A stretch of DNA of 64,000 nt from Scytonema hofmannii PCC 7110 (GTDB lineage Bacteria > Cyanobacteriota > Cyanobacteriia > Cyanobacteriales > Nostocaceae), in contig NZ_KQ976354.1 in assembly GCF_000346485.2 (NCBI RefSeq), positions 7,181,783 through 7,245,782 of the forward strand. Reading direction: 5' to 3'. The notes under the pieces were generated by a model that saw only the letters and a list, made by a program, of their open reading frames with translations, was not told the DNA's origin and did no database searches. The first letter of the stretch is position 1; each line of letters begins with the position of its first letter. Of the stretch, positions 42,901 to 52,198 are shown one piece after another. The translations under genes were made by a program, and so were the position numbers.

Positions 42901-42954
42901 TTGGCTGACCCATTGCAATAAGGATTGCTGGCTAACTGGTAAGAGTTTTTTCAT
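39934..42954 (-). CDS. DUF1574/SGNH-like protein with four N-terminal repeats, partner of the MBOAT enzyme
   Basis: A 1006-residue protein. Residues 1-470 hold four copies of an about 110-residue module with the core LHILCEGPECPQ / LWVFCESSYSPD / LHIFCTPAFDPLG / LLHVMCDAPVCPARK, each followed by a helix and I..YGR.. (copies start near 10, 150, 265, 375). One membrane helix (about 545-562, VALVWGVLGLILTL) follows, then a Ser/Asn-rich linker and a C-terminal domain (about 680-1000) with VLIIGSSRALRGI (SGNH Ser block), GINGA, and DPSHLN (Asp-His block). The last domain should be periplasmic and act in O-acylation with the MBOAT protein; the repeats face the cytosol and are of unknown role. Confidence 0.85.
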   Translation of the reverse strand: MKKLLPVSQQSLLQWVSQATGISTFGVKIRLQGNDLHILCEGPECPQKWQTLSDLLKALQQTDVDVLTSAEQPAIYQVLVYGRRKGEKKPEWCHRVHLNQLDRHLEQVHQSLLQDAEKSGIKKPAAVNAGGALIVSNESLARQGQPDAIARYLSETMSAFGVSVEVKVIQQKATGQTEQKESRLWVFCESSYSPDPSLIGEPIAQKLRHLKLSGYKDAVIASRVSGEPALDWLLRVDLTPSEVMLREWARWGDIQAISMLLNEALAEVKVAVKATLKETTLHIFCTPAFDPLGTAVIPEQALCLEKIKFLLHDIAPQGIVAAAIYGRKTAKDNKPAWVDWSTLPATENSNFAASALELATAGDEPALVFLLERLLNPDLDLRLKTGGLRVLPRRKEDLLHVMCDAPVCPARKQVASKIAQFVHQLKIPGVVGIRIYGRRAGNKEPFWNYGVDFEERQRLVPEATPEFAATSAYVGELLPATDREPVLRPDLTLEEVQTFVAEVARDWSTSVRQFLIGTQLFADKDQFQEESADSQGIRVALVWGVLGLILTLQSDWVLGRIIARNTPPTPSVAGVAPANSRISKNNGNEQGESAIFFANTSKEKPSRRNEGFNSSGFIQPSDDDRDNSIETAPLKQRANATAILLAARSQMPSFNARQLDEQLVLYKHRLQKKGSPPDVLIIGSSRALRGIDPEALSQALKKEGFSGVDVFNFGINGATAQVVDFILRQVLERSQLPKLILWADGSRAFNSGREDMTFKTIAASPGYRLVLEKAHLKNHGSEITDKQPRETTNIAKKESSIGYKAVDEWLNQGIGNLSASYQQRDRLKQLLNQQLKSLPGLNISSVSTSTKLKKTDDPEENLQQAVDFDGFLPLSIRFQPSKYYSKHPKVLGSYDNDYKSFSFKGEQETALRSILEFTEAHKISLVFVNMPLTTEYLDSMRSKHEKEFQNYMLSLAGHPNFTYRDLSQLWPKANNFFSDPSHLNRYGAYEVSKKLAKDAMIPWPTQ

Positions 42955-43331
42955 CTAAAAACCTCCGGGAGCAGAGAAACCGTGTGTTTTGAGACCATTT
43001 TGGTCGCCGATTTCTGACAAACTGGTCACTGATTTAATACCTAATTCCCAATTTTGAATTGCTAATCCCTTGTAAACTAGAACCATAGAAGCACAATATG
43101 TAACTTTTTTTAACACTTCTGTTATCTTCTTTTCTCACAAAATCGGCAAAGATAGTCTTGTCAGGTCAAGGCAGAGGGCAGAAGGGAAAAATTCCATTTC
43201 TGAAAAAAAACGAGGTCTTTGAGGTCTCCTTATCCAATCATCCTTCTGCTTTCTGCCTCTAAAATAGCTGCCTTCTTCATATTGATTGTTTCGTTTCATG
43301 GCTTTTCTTCTTTTTACAGGAAAAAATACCA
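42955..43331. other. Intergenic region
   Basis: About 375 bp between divergent genes with no convincing frame; contains a single ACTGGTCACTG relic at 43020-43030 and an RNA-polymerase entry region for both sides that I cannot define better. Confidence 0.4.
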
Positions 43332-43568
43332 ATGCCACCCATAACCTCCAAAGCTTCTTCTGACACTGGATTAGACTTATTCTTCATTACCATTCCTCAG
43401 TATGCCCTCTTACAAGTTGGTACAGCGTCTATACTACTGCTGTTACTAGCTTCAAAAACCACCGTAGAAACCCTGTATGCGCTCGGTGAAGCTAGTGAAG
43501 AATTGTTTCGAGGCGATCGCCTTCCTATTCTCAACTTCCCAGACCAAAACGAAATCAACAAAAGTTAA
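43332..43568 (+). CDS. Small hypothetical membrane protein
   Basis: A 78-residue protein from ATG 43332 with AGGAAA ahead. Residues 22-45 (IPQYALLQVGTASILLLLLA) form one membrane helix; the C-terminal part is acidic and should be exposed (LYALGEASEELFRGDRLPIL). No family recognised, but the codon usage and ribosome site support it. It is 97 bp ahead of ppc and could share its transcript. Confidence 0.6.
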   Translation: MPPITSKASSDTGLDLFFITIPQYALLQVGTASILLLLLASKTTVETLYALGEASEELFRGDRLPILNFPDQNEINKS

Positions 43569-43664
43569 AACATATACCAATGTAGTTAAAAATTATGTGG
43601 CAAACTCCATGACTAGAAATCTCCAAATTCGATAAATATTATTTATCCTTAACCAACTAAAGGT

Positions 43665-46600
43665 ATGAGTTTTCTTTTATACTCGTCTTCATCTCAGGAT
43701 GTGAATATCTACCCCGCCTCCGAAGTGTTTCTACGCCATCGCCTCCAAATTGTAGAGGAGTTGTGGGAGTCCGTTCTCCGACAAGAATGCGGTCAAAAGA
43801 TGGTGGACTTATTACGGCAACTGCGAGATTTATGTTCGCCAGAAGGACAAGCAATAGATAACCAAGCCTCCTCTGTATCTAAGTTAATCGAACAACTCAA
43901 TATTAATGAAGCAATTCGAGCAGCACGTGCCTTTGCATTGTATTTTCAGCTGATTAATATCATAGAGCAGGATTACGAACAAAGACAGCAACTAAGCCGC
44001 TATGAGGTAGATACAGAAGCAAAAATGCAGGAACCTCTACCAAATTTTATTTATTCCTCAAATCAAGAAGAAGCTGAAGCACCACTCAATAGCGGCTTGG
44101 GCGCAGATCTCCTTACAAAAAGCTGGCAGGCAACTTCACAAGGAAAACAGAAAGGCACTTTTACACGTTTGTTTCCCCAGCTATTTAAGCTAAATGTACC
44201 GCCACAGCAAATTCAACGTTTAATAGCACAGTTAGACGTGCAGTTAGTGTTTACGGCTCACCCAACAGAAATAGTTCGTTATACAATTCGCGACAAACAG
44301 CGCCGAGTTGTACAGCTTTTACAACAACTAGATGCCGTGGAAAAGCGCTCTTTTAACGAGCAGTGTGTTGCAGGGAGTCCCTCGGTTTCAAATTCGTTTG
44401 TAGAAGACGTGCCGAAAGCATACCTAAAGGGAGGCGCATATTCTTGGGAAGTTGAGGAATTGCAATCCCAATTGCTTGAGGAAATTCGCTTGTGGTGGCG
44501 TACCGACGAACTTCATCAGTTTAAACCTTCGGTGTTAGATGAAGTTGACTATGCCTTGCATTACTTCCAAGAAGTTATCTTTGATGCGATTCCGCACCTG
44601 TACAAACGTTTCAAATACGCTTTGGCTACTACTTTTCCATGGTTAGAACCACCAACCAGAAACTTTTGCCGCTTTGGCTCTTGGGTGGGTGGCGATCGCG
44701 ATGGAAATCCATCAGTTACGCCGGAAATCACTTGGCAGACAGCTTGTTACCAGCGCAATATCGTTCTGGAAAGGTATATCAAATCCATCAAGCAGCTGAT
44801 TAACTTGCTCAGTTTATCGCTACATTGGAGTGATGTGTTGCCAGATTTGCTCGAGTCCTTGGAGTACGAACAATCTCAATTGAGCGAAGTCTACGATAAA
44901 CTGGCTTTGCGCTATCGCCAAGAACCCTATAGACTCAAATTGTCCTACGTCCAAAAGCGGTTAGAAAATACACGCGATCGCAATTTGGCGCTTAACAAAG
45001 GCGAAAAATTAACTAACGACAATTCCCCCGTATATCGATCGGGAGAAGAATTTTTAGCAGAACTGCGCCTCATAGAACGGAACTTGACAGAAACAGGTTT
45101 AAGCTGTAGAGAATTAGAAAATCTTATCTGTCAGGTAGAAATTTTTGGCTTTAACTTAACACATCTAGATATTCGTCAAGAATCCACCCGTCACTCAGAT
45201 ACTTTAAATGAAATTTTGGAATACCTCGGAGTTCTAAAAGTTCCTTACAACGAGTTATCTGAAGAAGAAAGAGTGGCTTGGCTGACAGCAGAACTTCAAA
45301 CCCGTCGCCCATTAATTCCAGCAGAACTGCCATTTTCGGAAAAAACGAACGATGTCATTCAAACTTTACGGGTAGTGCGATCGCTGCAACAGGAATTTGG
45401 TCAAGATATCTGTCAAACATATATCATCAGTATGTGTCGTGAAATGAGCGACGTACTAGAAGTGTTGCTACTTGCTAAAGAAGCGGGACTGTTCGATCCC
45501 GGTACTGCGATTGGAACCATCCAAGTCGTTCCCCTGTTTGAAACGGTGGAAGATTTGCGTCGTTCAACTAGCGTGATGCGACAACTGTTTACGTTACCCC
45601 TCTATCGTGCTTTGTTAGCGGGAGGCTTTGCCGCAACACCAGAGAATCAAGAGAAACTCCCCCCTTCCCCCCCTCTCCCCCTCTCCCCCTCTCCCTCTCC
45701 ACTCACTCCCAACTTACAAGAGGTGATGCTGGGGTATTCCGATAGCAACAAAGACTCTGGCTTCTTGAGCAGTAACTGGGAAATTCATAAAGCTCAAAAA
45801 TCCCTACAAACAGTAGCAGAAGCATATGGTGTAGCTTTACGGATTTTCCACGGACGCGGTGGTTCCGTGGGACGTGGCGGTGGTCCAGCATATGAGGCTA
45901 TATTGGCTCAACCCGGAAACAGTATCAACGGACGGATAAAAATCACGGAACAGGGAGAGGTTTTAGCTTCTAAGTATTCTTTAAGAGACTTAGCACTGTA
46001 TAACTTGGAAACAATTACGACTGCGGTGATTCAAGCGAGTTTGCTCCGAACCGGGTTTGATGATATTCAACCCTGGAATGAGATTATGGAAGAACTCGCA
46101 GCGCGATCGCGTACACACTACCGCGCTCTAATTTACGAGCAGCCTGATTTTATTGACTTCTTCCACCAAGTGACTCCCATTGAGGAGATCAGCCAACTGC
46201 AAATTAGTTCGCGTCCCGCACGCCGTCCTTCTGGTAAAAAAGACTTAAGTAGCCTGCGAGCAATTCCTTGGGTATTTAGCTGGACGCAAACCCGATTTTT
46301 GCTACCTTCTTGGTATGGTATGGGTACAGCCCTGCAAGAATTTTTAAACGAGGAACCAGAAGAACATCTAAAATTACTACGGTATTTTTACATCAAATGG
46401 CCATTCTTTAAAATGGTCATTTCTAAAGCAGAAATGACTTTGGCAAAAGTAGACTTGCAAATGGCGCGACACTATGTAGACGAATTATCAGAACCAGAAG
46501 ACAAAGTCCGTTTGGCAAAAGTTTTTGAGCAAATTGCCAGCGAGTACTACCTAACACGGGATTTTGTTTTGCAAATTACAGGACATCAACGACTTCTAGA

Positions 46601-46814
46601 CGGAGACCCTACATTGCAACGTTCCGTACAACTGCGTAACGGAACGATTGTACCATTAGGCTTTATACAAGTATCGCTCCTCAAGCGCCTGCGTCAAGCC
46701 AGAACTAACGTGACTTCTGGAGTTATTCACTCTCGTTATAGCAAAGGTGAGTTATTGCGGGGAGCATTGTTAACAATCAACGGGATTGCTGCTGGAATGA
46801 GAAATACTGGTTGA
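43665..46814 (+). CDS. ppc: Phosphoenolpyruvate carboxylase
   Basis: A 1049-residue PEPC, which makes oxaloacetate from PEP and bicarbonate. Catalytic text: [13 protein letters not shown] (about 198-210, His), [12 protein letters not shown] (about 340-351), [17 protein letters not shown] (about 688-704) and [14 protein letters not shown] (the glycine loop). The C-terminus ends [11 protein letters not shown] as in the family. Residues 662-684 ([20 protein letters not shown]) are an insert coded by a C-rich repeat at 45655-45712, directly before the active-site loop, and are absent from standard enzymes. Confidence 0.98.
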   Translation: MSFLLYSSSSQDVNIYPASEVFLRHRLQIVEELWESVLRQECGQKMVDLLRQLRDLCSPEGQAIDNQASSVSKLIEQLNINEAIRAARAFALYFQLINIIEQDYEQRQQLSRYEVDTEAKMQEPLPNFIYSSNQEEAEAPLNSGLGADLLTKSWQATSQGKQKGTFTRLFPQLFKLNVPPQQIQRLIAQLDVQLVFTAHPTEIVRYTIRDKQRRVVQLLQQLDAVEKRSFNEQCVAGSPSVSNSFVEDVPKAYLKGGAYSWEVEELQSQLLEEIRLWWRTDELHQFKPSVLDEVDYALHYFQEVIFDAIPHLYKRFKYALATTFPWLEPPTRNFCRFGSWVGGDRDGNPSVTPEITWQTACYQRNIVLERYIKSIKQLINLLSLSLHWSDVLPDLLESLEYEQSQLSEVYDKLALRYRQEPYRLKLSYVQKRLENTRDRNLALNKGEKLTNDNSPVYRSGEEFLAELRLIERNLTETGLSCRELENLICQVEIFGFNLTHLDIRQESTRHSDTLNEILEYLGVLKVPYNELSEEERVAWLTAELQTRRPLIPAELPFSEKTNDVIQTLRVVRSLQQEFGQDICQTYIISMCREMSDVLEVLLLAKEAGLFDPGTAIGTIQVVPLFETVEDLRRSTSVMRQLFTLPLYRALLAGGFAATPENQEKLPPSPPLPLSPSPSPLTPNLQEVMLGYSDSNKDSGFLSSNWEIHKAQKSLQTVAEAYGVALRIFHGRGGSVGRGGGPAYEAILAQPGNSINGRIKITEQGEVLASKYSLRDLALYNLETITTAVIQASLLRTGFDDIQPWNEIMEELAARSRTHYRALIYEQPDFIDFFHQVTPIEEISQLQISSRPARRPSGKKDLSSLRAIPWVFSWTQTRFLLPSWYGMGTALQEFLNEEPEEHLKLLRYFYIKWPFFKMVISKAEMTLAKVDLQMARHYVDELSEPEDKVRLAKVFEQIASEYYLTRDFVLQITGHQRLLDGDPTLQRSVQLRNGTIVPLGFIQVSLLKRLRQARTNVTSGVIHSRYSKGELLRGALLTINGIAAGMRNTG

Positions 46815-46885
46815 TGTTGGTAGTTAGTGGTTAGTGGTTAGTGGTTAGTAGAATAACAACTAACAACTATCAACTAACAACTATC
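46815..46885. repeat. TTAGTGG / CAACTAA inverted repeat after ppc
   Basis: TTAGTGG copies, then AATAACAACTAACAACTATC copies up to the next start codon. Hairpin-forming, like the ribosomal operon gaps. Confidence 0.8.
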
Positions 46886-46886
46886 A

Positions 46887-47132
46887 ATGAAAAGAATCTT
46901 AGTCTGTAGTTTTTTAGCTCTACTCTCAGGGTTTTTTGGCGGTTATGTAGGGGGGCAAATTACCCTGAGCCTTCACAATCAGAAGTGCCAAAATCAACCT
47001 TGGGGATGGAAACAGGTGTGTGGTGCTTGGACAACTCCAACCGCAATGTGGCAAGGAAGCACGACTGGACTGTGGACGGGGACTATCTTAGGCGCTTTCG
47101 TTGGGGGTTTAGTGACTAAGCAAAAGAGTTAG
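46887..47132 (+). CDS. Small two-helix membrane protein, hypothetical
   Basis: An 81-residue protein with two Gly-rich hydrophobic segments (LVCSFLALLSGFFGGYVGGQ and LWTGTILGAFVGGLV) joined by a loop with two Cys (CQNQPWGWKQVC) likely bridged in the periplasm. The helices look like glycine zippers. No family named. Both flanks are heptamer repeats. Confidence 0.6.
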   Translation: MKRILVCSFLALLSGFFGGYVGGQITLSLHNQKCQNQPWGWKQVCGAWTTPTAMWQGSTTGLWTGTILGAFVGGLVTKQKS

Positions 47133-47204
47133 TGGTTAGTGGTTAGTGGTTAGTGGTTCTACTCACAACCAACAACTAACAACTAACAACCAACTACTAA
47201 CCAT
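47131..47204. repeat. TTAGTGG / CAACTAA inverted repeat between convergent genes
   Basis: Four TTAGTGG copies, then CAACCAACAACTAACAAC copies. The stop codon of the minus-strand gene directly follows. Confidence 0.8.
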
Positions 47205-47587
47205 TACTCAGTCGGAGTAGCAGGTGTTTGTGGATAACCCAAAGTTTTCCAAGAGTTTGTGCTAGTATCAAAACAACGCCAAACTCCTGTAGAACTATCC
47301 CGGTAGCAGAAAAGGGAGCGATCGCCAGCGTTAAAGTTATCAGTTAAAAAGTATACAATCCCTCTGAAAGGATAGATTTTGCGGCTCAGCCGCTTGGCCA
47401 CTGCTTGGTTGGGACATTCTACGACAAATACTGGTTGTCCGTCCAAGTGAGCTAAGGAGAAAATACACATCCGCAGAATCGCTCGCAACCAACTTTCCGA
47501 GTTATCAAAATAATCATTGATGATTTTGTTGGTTAGAGCTTTTTCTAAGGTACGGTCTTTTTTATAAGGAGTGTGAGGGTCTGACAT
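47204..47587 (-). CDS. Conserved cyanobacterial hypothetical protein
   Basis: A 127-residue soluble protein from ATG 47587. It has a helical N-terminal third (LTNKIINDYFDNSESWLRAI), a beta-rich middle (QPVFVVECPNQAVAKRLSRK) and a Pro/Thr tail. The aromatic C-terminal stretch (SLFCYRDSSTGVWRCFD) has two Cys. No known domain. It is a good gene by length and codon use. Confidence 0.6.
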   Translation of the reverse strand: MSDPHTPYKKDRTLEKALTNKIINDYFDNSESWLRAILRMCIFSLAHLDGQPVFVVECPNQAVAKRLSRKIYPFRGIVYFLTDNFNAGDRSLFCYRDSSTGVWRCFDTSTNSWKTLGYPQTPATPTE

Positions 47588-47852
47588 AGCGCAACCTATT
47601 GCTTTACCGTTGGTTTGAGATTAAACCAAAAGCTCCAAAAGTGACAAGCGTATAGTAATCGTTTGAGAAAAAATCCGAAAATATACTTAATTATAAGAAA
47701 AAGTATTAACCTCAGTGAAAGCGAATTTTCCTTGAAAATGCGTAAAATGTAGACAACAAAAAGCTACACTGTCTCAAAAGCGGCTCATTTTTAGTATATT
47801 GGTGGCAACAATACTTGGTAAAATTTACGAAGTAACTGTGCTCCGATTTGCG

Positions 47853-48155
47853 ATGACAACTGAAATTAACCAAAACGATCAAACGACCAAAGGTGCTGAT
47901 GCAATTGATGAAGCGATCGCACGAGGAATTGATTTCGATGGTTCTCCCATTCCTCCTGCTAAACTAGATCTTTATCAGAAGGTCATGGAACTAGAAGCAA
48001 ACAGACAGCGCAGTGGGGTATCAAATACAATGCGATCGCGCATTGTGAGAATTGGAGCAAAACACATTCCCCAAGCCGAACTTAATCAAATGCTAGAAGA
48101 TGCGAGTTTTGCCCCTTTGAAAGAGAAAGAAATTGCTTTTTATTATGGTAAATAG
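47853..48155 (+). CDS. Conserved hypothetical protein
   Basis: A 100-residue protein; ATG 47853 (MTTEINQNDQTTKGADAIDE) is preferred over an in-frame start at 47799 whose extra residues look non-coding. The C-terminal half, GVSNTMRSRIVRIGAKHIPQ followed by AELNQMLEDASFAPLKEKEI, is helical and basic and looks like the end of a small nucleic-acid or protein-binding fold. No family recognised. Confidence 0.6.
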   Translation: MTTEINQNDQTTKGADAIDEAIARGIDFDGSPIPPAKLDLYQKVMELEANRQRSGVSNTMRSRIVRIGAKHIPQAELNQMLEDASFAPLKEKEIAFYYGK

Positions 48156-48228
48156 TTAATTGTTAGTAGTTAGTGGTTATTGGTTAGTGGTTTTTCAACT
48201 AACAACTAACAACTAACAACTAACAACT
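48156..48228. repeat. TTAGTGG / CAACTAA inverted repeat
   Basis: TAGTTAGTGG-type copies followed by five CAACTAA copies, between the convergent hypothetical gene and maf. The last copy touches the maf stop codon. Confidence 0.8.
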
Positions 48229-48819
48229 TTTCCAAAAATCTGTAATTTTATACCCCAGTTCCTCTATCATTTGCCGCAGCAGGGGTAAACTCAGTCCGAT
48301 AACATTGCTGTGGCAACCTTCAATTTTTTCCACAAATAAGCTACCATAACCTTCAAGTGCAAATGCGCCAGCACATTTGAGCGGTTCTCCCGTAGCAACA
48401 TAAGCATCAATAGTGCTGGAGTCGAGTTGTGCAAAGTAAACTCTTGTAACCTGGCACTTCACCAAACTAAGATTTTGAGAGAGATCGATTAAAGCATGAC
48501 CGGTGTAAAGATCGCCAAAACTGCTTTGCATATTTTGCCAGCGTTGGCATGCTTCTTCTACATCTGCAGGTTTGCCATGAATTTCGCCCCCTACAGATAA
48601 AACAGAATCACAACCCATGACTAAAGCTGATTTGAACTGAGGAGCTACAGTTTCTGCCTTCTTTTGGGCTAAAGTTTGCACGAGTTGTGCAGGATCGTCC
48701 AATTGAACTTGAGACTCATCAAAATCACTGGGACAAACTATAGGTTCAATTCCAACTGTCTGGAGAAGACGGCGTCTTGCAGGAGACGCAGAAGCTAATA
48801 TAAAAGGTGGAGTGTTCAT
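48220..48819 (-). CDS. maf: Maf family nucleoside triphosphate pyrophosphatase
   Basis: A 199-residue house-cleaning enzyme that hydrolyses non-canonical or methylated NTPs. [20 protein letters not shown] is the phosphate-binding N-terminus; [27 protein letters not shown] and TGHALIDL follow; the Lys/Glu/Asp set is complete. The C-terminal [15 protein letters not shown] is typical. It ends in the CAACTAA repeat. Confidence 0.95.
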   Translation of the reverse strand: MNTPPFILASASPARRRLLQTVGIEPIVCPSDFDESQVQLDDPAQLVQTLAQKKAETVAPQFKSALVMGCDSVLSVGGEIHGKPADVEEACQRWQNMQSSFGDLYTGHALIDLSQNLSLVKCQVTRVYFAQLDSSTIDAYVATGEPLKCAGAFALEGYGSLFVEKIEGCHSNVIGLSLPLLRQMIEELGYKITDFWKSC

Positions 48820-48828
48820 AAAAAAATT

Positions 48829-48902
48829 GTTAGTTGTTAGTGGTTAGTTGTTGGTTGTTCTACTAACCACTGTACGGGTGCGGCGGCCTTGCGCCCGTAC
48901 TA
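48829..48902. repeat. TTAGTTG repeat with GC-rich palindrome
   Basis: TTGTTAGTTGTTAG copies, then TGTACGGGTGCGGCGGCCTT and its partial complement. The GC-rich part matches the insert in the rplJ leader repeat (34447-34483). Confidence 0.7.
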
Positions 48903-48905
48903 GTA

Positions 48906-49451
48906 TTAATATACAGAAAAAGAATTTACAGCTTCTTCTATGAATTTTTGGACTCTGCGCCAACGTTTTTCAGGAACGGAAGCGTTGAAGGTAAAAAGTT
49001 TACCCCGGCTGACGGCAATATTGGAAAGATTGTGACGTTGTTGATTTCCGGGAAATTTAACCAAATACTCCAATTTATAGTAAGTTTTGCCGTTATATTC
49101 TCGTTCTTGAGCATTGACTAATTCAGCTTCACGCCCCGATCCTTCAGGCGCAAGGGCATTTTTCCCTAATTTGTAACCTACTTCCCCTGGGGTTCCCAGT
49201 TCTTTTAGAGTTTTACCCTCTGAAACAGGGCTAATAACCACGGAGACATTTTCACTTGTTTCAATGATGTCATGGAAAACCACGTCAGGTCCATTGGCGA
49301 CTTTAACTTGCACCCAGCCGTTAGGATATAAAAACTCATAGCCATCAGTCGTGTCAACATAGCTTTTGAGACCAGATGCGATCGCGACATCAGAATGACT
49401 TAGACTGAAACTAAACACCAATAGCATAATGAATGCAATTCGTTTCCACAT
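48906..49451 (-). CDS. CyanoP/PsbP-like photosystem II assembly protein
   Basis: A 181-residue protein from ATG 49451 with a clear Sec signal (RIAFIMLLVFSFSLSHSDVA). The mature part has the PsbP/CyanoP start YVDTTDGYEFLYPNGWVQVK and the closing FNASVPEKRWRRVQKFIEEA. CyanoP acts in photosystem II assembly on the lumen side. Many CyanoP proteins are lipid anchored; here no lipobox Cys is seen, so this may be a soluble member. An in-frame ATG at 49517 would put 22 polar residues ahead of the signal and is unlikely. Confidence 0.85.
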   Translation of the reverse strand: MWKRIAFIMLLVFSFSLSHSDVAIASGLKSYVDTTDGYEFLYPNGWVQVKVANGPDVVFHDIIETSENVSVVISPVSEGKTLKELGTPGEVGYKLGKNALAPEGSGREAELVNAQEREYNGKTYYKLEYLVKFPGNQQRHNLSNIAVSRGKLFTFNASVPEKRWRRVQKFIEEAVNSFSVY

Positions 49452-49651
49452 GGACAATATTCCTTTGGACTTGCTGCCAGAATAGGCAAGTATAATTTCT
49501 CGTACCCATTGTCGCACTAAGAGTGACGCCTAGGAACAAGGAGACAAGGGGAAGAGAGGAGAAGTCGGAAATATCTAACGTGAGTCGGAAGGTTTCTGAA
49601 ATTTTGTTGCTCACACTAATAGACAGTAAATAGAGTTTATTAGCAGAGAAT

Positions 49652-50470
49652 ATGGCTCCCACAGTACTTATTACAGGTAGTTCTCAAGGTATAGGAAAAG
49701 CAACCGCGCTTCTGTTTGCTCGCAAGGGATACGATATTGTGCTGACTGCACGTCGTATTGAGCTTTTAGAAAGTGTGGCGCAGGAAATACAAACCCTTGG
49801 TCACCAAAAACCACTAATAGTTTCTTGTGATGTGACAGATCCATCACAAGTCAATACATTAGTGGAAAAAGCTTTAGATCGTTTTGGGTATATTGATGTA
49901 TTGATAAACAATGCAGGTAGATTTGCAGAAGGACCTGTAGAAGCTTTTTCACTGAGTGATTGGCGCGAAATTATAGATTTGAATTTGTGGGGATATATTC
50001 ATACAATTAACGCCCTTTTGCCTCATTTTCTCCAACGAAAAAAAGGAAATATCGTGAATCTTAGCTCTATTGGTGGCAAAGCTGCAACACCATACGTAGT
50101 ACCATACTGTACTAGTAAATTTGCTGTTACGGGGTTTACGGAATCATTACACGCAGAATTAAAACCTAAAGGTATTCACGTTTGTGGTATTTACCCAAAT
50201 TTAATTAAAAGTAGCTTAATGGAGAGAACTGTTTTTCGAGGTAACGACGAACAGGATGCTCAAAGTCGTCGAGAACAACTTGAAAATATCTTAAAATTTC
50301 CTAGTGTGGAGAAGCCTGAGGATGTAGCCAATGCTATTTGGGATGCTGTTCACAACCATAAATCTGAAGTCTTGGTAGGTTCGGCAAATGTTTCCCAAGG
50401 ATTCAATAAATTATTTCCTAGCTTGCTACAGTGGGCTTCTCGACAAGCTTTGAAGAATAAGGATAATTAA
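49652..50470 (+). CDS. Short-chain dehydrogenase/reductase
   Basis: A 272-residue classical SDR. VLITGSSQGIGKATALLFAR is the NAD(P) glycine motif, CDVTDPSQV the Asp-loop, LINNAG the NNAG box, Ser in VNLSSIGGKA and YCTSK the catalytic Tyr and Lys. Arg after the glycine motif (LTARR) hints at NADPH preference. Substrate unknown. Full length, from ATG 49652. Confidence 0.93.
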   Translation: MAPTVLITGSSQGIGKATALLFARKGYDIVLTARRIELLESVAQEIQTLGHQKPLIVSCDVTDPSQVNTLVEKALDRFGYIDVLINNAGRFAEGPVEAFSLSDWREIIDLNLWGYIHTINALLPHFLQRKKGNIVNLSSIGGKAATPYVVPYCTSKFAVTGFTESLHAELKPKGIHVCGIYPNLIKSSLMERTVFRGNDEQDAQSRREQLENILKFPSVEKPEDVANAIWDAVHNHKSEVLVGSANVSQGFNKLFPSLLQWASRQALKNKDN

Positions 50471-50540
50471 TAGAAGCAGTTTAACATATTCGCGGAATTC
50501 CCCATCCGCCATGCGGTGGGGATGGATAGCGCACAAAAAC

Positions 50541-50702
50541 CTACTGGGTGAGTACCTCTAGTTTTTGTAATTTGTCTTCTAACGAACGAACAAACTCGCG
50601 AAACACATCAACCTGAGTTCTACCTGTCAAGTCACAGTACGTATTTAGAATTTTCTTTTCTTGCTCGGTAACTCGAAAAGTCAGCATATGTTTATTTGAC
50701 AT
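50541..50702 (-). CDS. 53-residue ribbon-helix-helix-like protein in the TnpB element
   Basis: A small frame from ATG 50702 to TAG 50541: MSNKHMLTFRVTEQEKKILN, then YCDLTGRTQVDVFREFVRSL. This is the pattern of a short RHH protein (beta strand, two helices). It is divergent from tnpB, 68 bp away, inside the element. It is likely to regulate the element through the shared promoter region. Confidence 0.7.
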   Translation of the reverse strand: MSNKHMLTFRVTEQEKKILNTYCDLTGRTQVDVFREFVRSLEDKLQKLEVLTQ

Positions 50703-50770
50703 TTTCTTTATTTCCTATTTGCACTGTCTATCTATATGATATACAATAAAAGACAAGGAGGCAAGAAAAT

Positions 50771-52198
50771 ATGTCATTCAAAAGTAAAGAGCAAAAAGCG
50801 CTAGATCAGGATAAAAATAAAGATACGTATATCTCGACGGTTGTACAGCATTTAAAACTATCAAGTCTTGGATCTGCTGTAGTATCTGACATATTGTTAC
50901 ACGCAAACAGTCTATACAACACCTTGACTTTCAATTTGAGGCAAGGATTTTTTGTACACAAAACTCTGAATTTTTCATCTCTAACCATTGATTCACAAAC
51001 CGACTTCAAAGAAAACTACCATTACAAAATGCTGCATTCTCAAGCAGCACAGTCTGTGTGTCATAAGGTAGCTGAGAATTTTAAATCATTCAAGCAGCTT
51101 TTGGATAAACATTTTAGCGAGGGAACAAAGAAACCTAACTTACCAGGTTATCGTCAAAAAGGTGAGATGTTTGAAGTGACGTATCCCAGTCAATCAGTCA
51201 ATATATCACAAGAGCATAGCATTATATTTGCTACTGTTTCTACTGGCATTATGTTCAAGAAGCATCACAAAGAAGATGTTATGGGAACAAGTTTAAATGA
51301 AAGATTGAAATTCAGGGTTCCTGATGACGTTGACCCCAAACGCCTTGTTGAGCTAGTAATTACATCAAAGTATAGAGAGATTTATCTACATTGGGTATGT
51401 AGAAAGGAAAAAGAAATTATTACTGAATTAGATAAGTCAAGTGTTTTAGGAATTGACATCGGGTTAAACAACTTTGTTACTTGTATTCCGAATACGGGTC
51501 AAGAAGGATTTATCATAAATGGGCGACCGTTAAAGGCAATAAATCAGTTTTATAACAAGACTGTATCCAAGCTGAAAAAGGATAAAGATGAGAATTTCTG
51601 GAGTGGCAGTTTAGCTAGAGCAACACAAGCCAGAAACAACCAAGTACGTGATTTTATTAAGAAGTCAGCACGCGCAATAATCAACAAATGCCTAGAATCA
51701 AAGATAGGTAAAATTGTATTTGGTTGGAACCAAGGAATCAAGAATGAAATAGATAACGGACGTGTCAATAATCAAAATTTTGTGCAGGTTCCCTTTACTG
51801 CACTACGTGACACGCTCAAGTATCTATGTGAAAGACACGGTATAGAATTCGTAGTTGTTGAAGAATCCTACACATCAAAAATGTCATTTTTTGATGGTGA
51901 TGAATTACCCGTTTACGGTCAAGAAACCGAAGAACAGAAGAATCTTAAGCCTTCTGGGAAAAGAACAAAACGCGGGGAATACAAAACAGGAAATAACACA
52001 ATTATCAACGCGGATGCCAATGGTGCGTCCAATATTTTGAGAAAGGCAAAAATTGATACATCAAAAATTACTTTTCGGGTGTGTCAAATTCTCAAGAAAA
52101 TCAATATTTGGATAGGTAAAAAATTACCATCACGTAAAGGTACGGCAGCAGGCTTGTCTTGTTGTTCGACTATAGGACTCACTGAACCGGGTCAGTAA
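50771..52198 (+). CDS. tnpB: TnpB, RNA-guided endonuclease of an IS605-like element
   Basis: A 475-residue protein. RuvC-like catalytic Asp in VLGIDIGLNNF (about 228), Glu in EFVVVEESYTSK (about 363) and Asp in INADANGASNILRK (about 417) are all in place. The usual CxxC...CxxC zinc ribbon between the last two is replaced by DELPVYGQ..KPSGKRTKRGEY, as in the known Cys-less cyanobacterial branch. The N-terminal part has the wedge/REC region with KFRVPDDV. AAGGAGG precedes ATG 50771. It should cut DNA under guidance of an RNA made from the element's right end. Confidence 0.93.
   Translation: MSFKSKEQKALDQDKNKDTYISTVVQHLKLSSLGSAVVSDILLHANSLYNTLTFNLRQGFFVHKTLNFSSLTIDSQTDFKENYHYKMLHSQAAQSVCHKVAENFKSFKQLLDKHFSEGTKKPNLPGYRQKGEMFEVTYPSQSVNISQEHSIIFATVSTGIMFKKHHKEDVMGTSLNERLKFRVPDDVDPKRLVELVITSKYREIYLHWVCRKEKEIITELDKSSVLGIDIGLNNFVTCIPNTGQEGFIINGRPLKAINQFYNKTVSKLKKDKDENFWSGSLARATQARNNQVRDFIKKSARAIINKCLESKIGKIVFGWNQGIKNEIDNGRVNNQNFVQVPFTALRDTLKYLCERHGIEFVVVEESYTSKMSFFDGDELPVYGQETEEQKNLKPSGKRTKRGEYKTGNNTIINADANGASNILRKAKIDTSKITFRVCQILKKINIWIGKKLPSRKGTAAGLSCCSTIGLTEPGQ

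Noticed and set aside
50771-52198. TnpB as a Cas12k/CAST effector
   Set aside because: It is only 475 residues, keeps all three RuvC acids, and there are no tns genes, tRNA anchor or CRISPR array.
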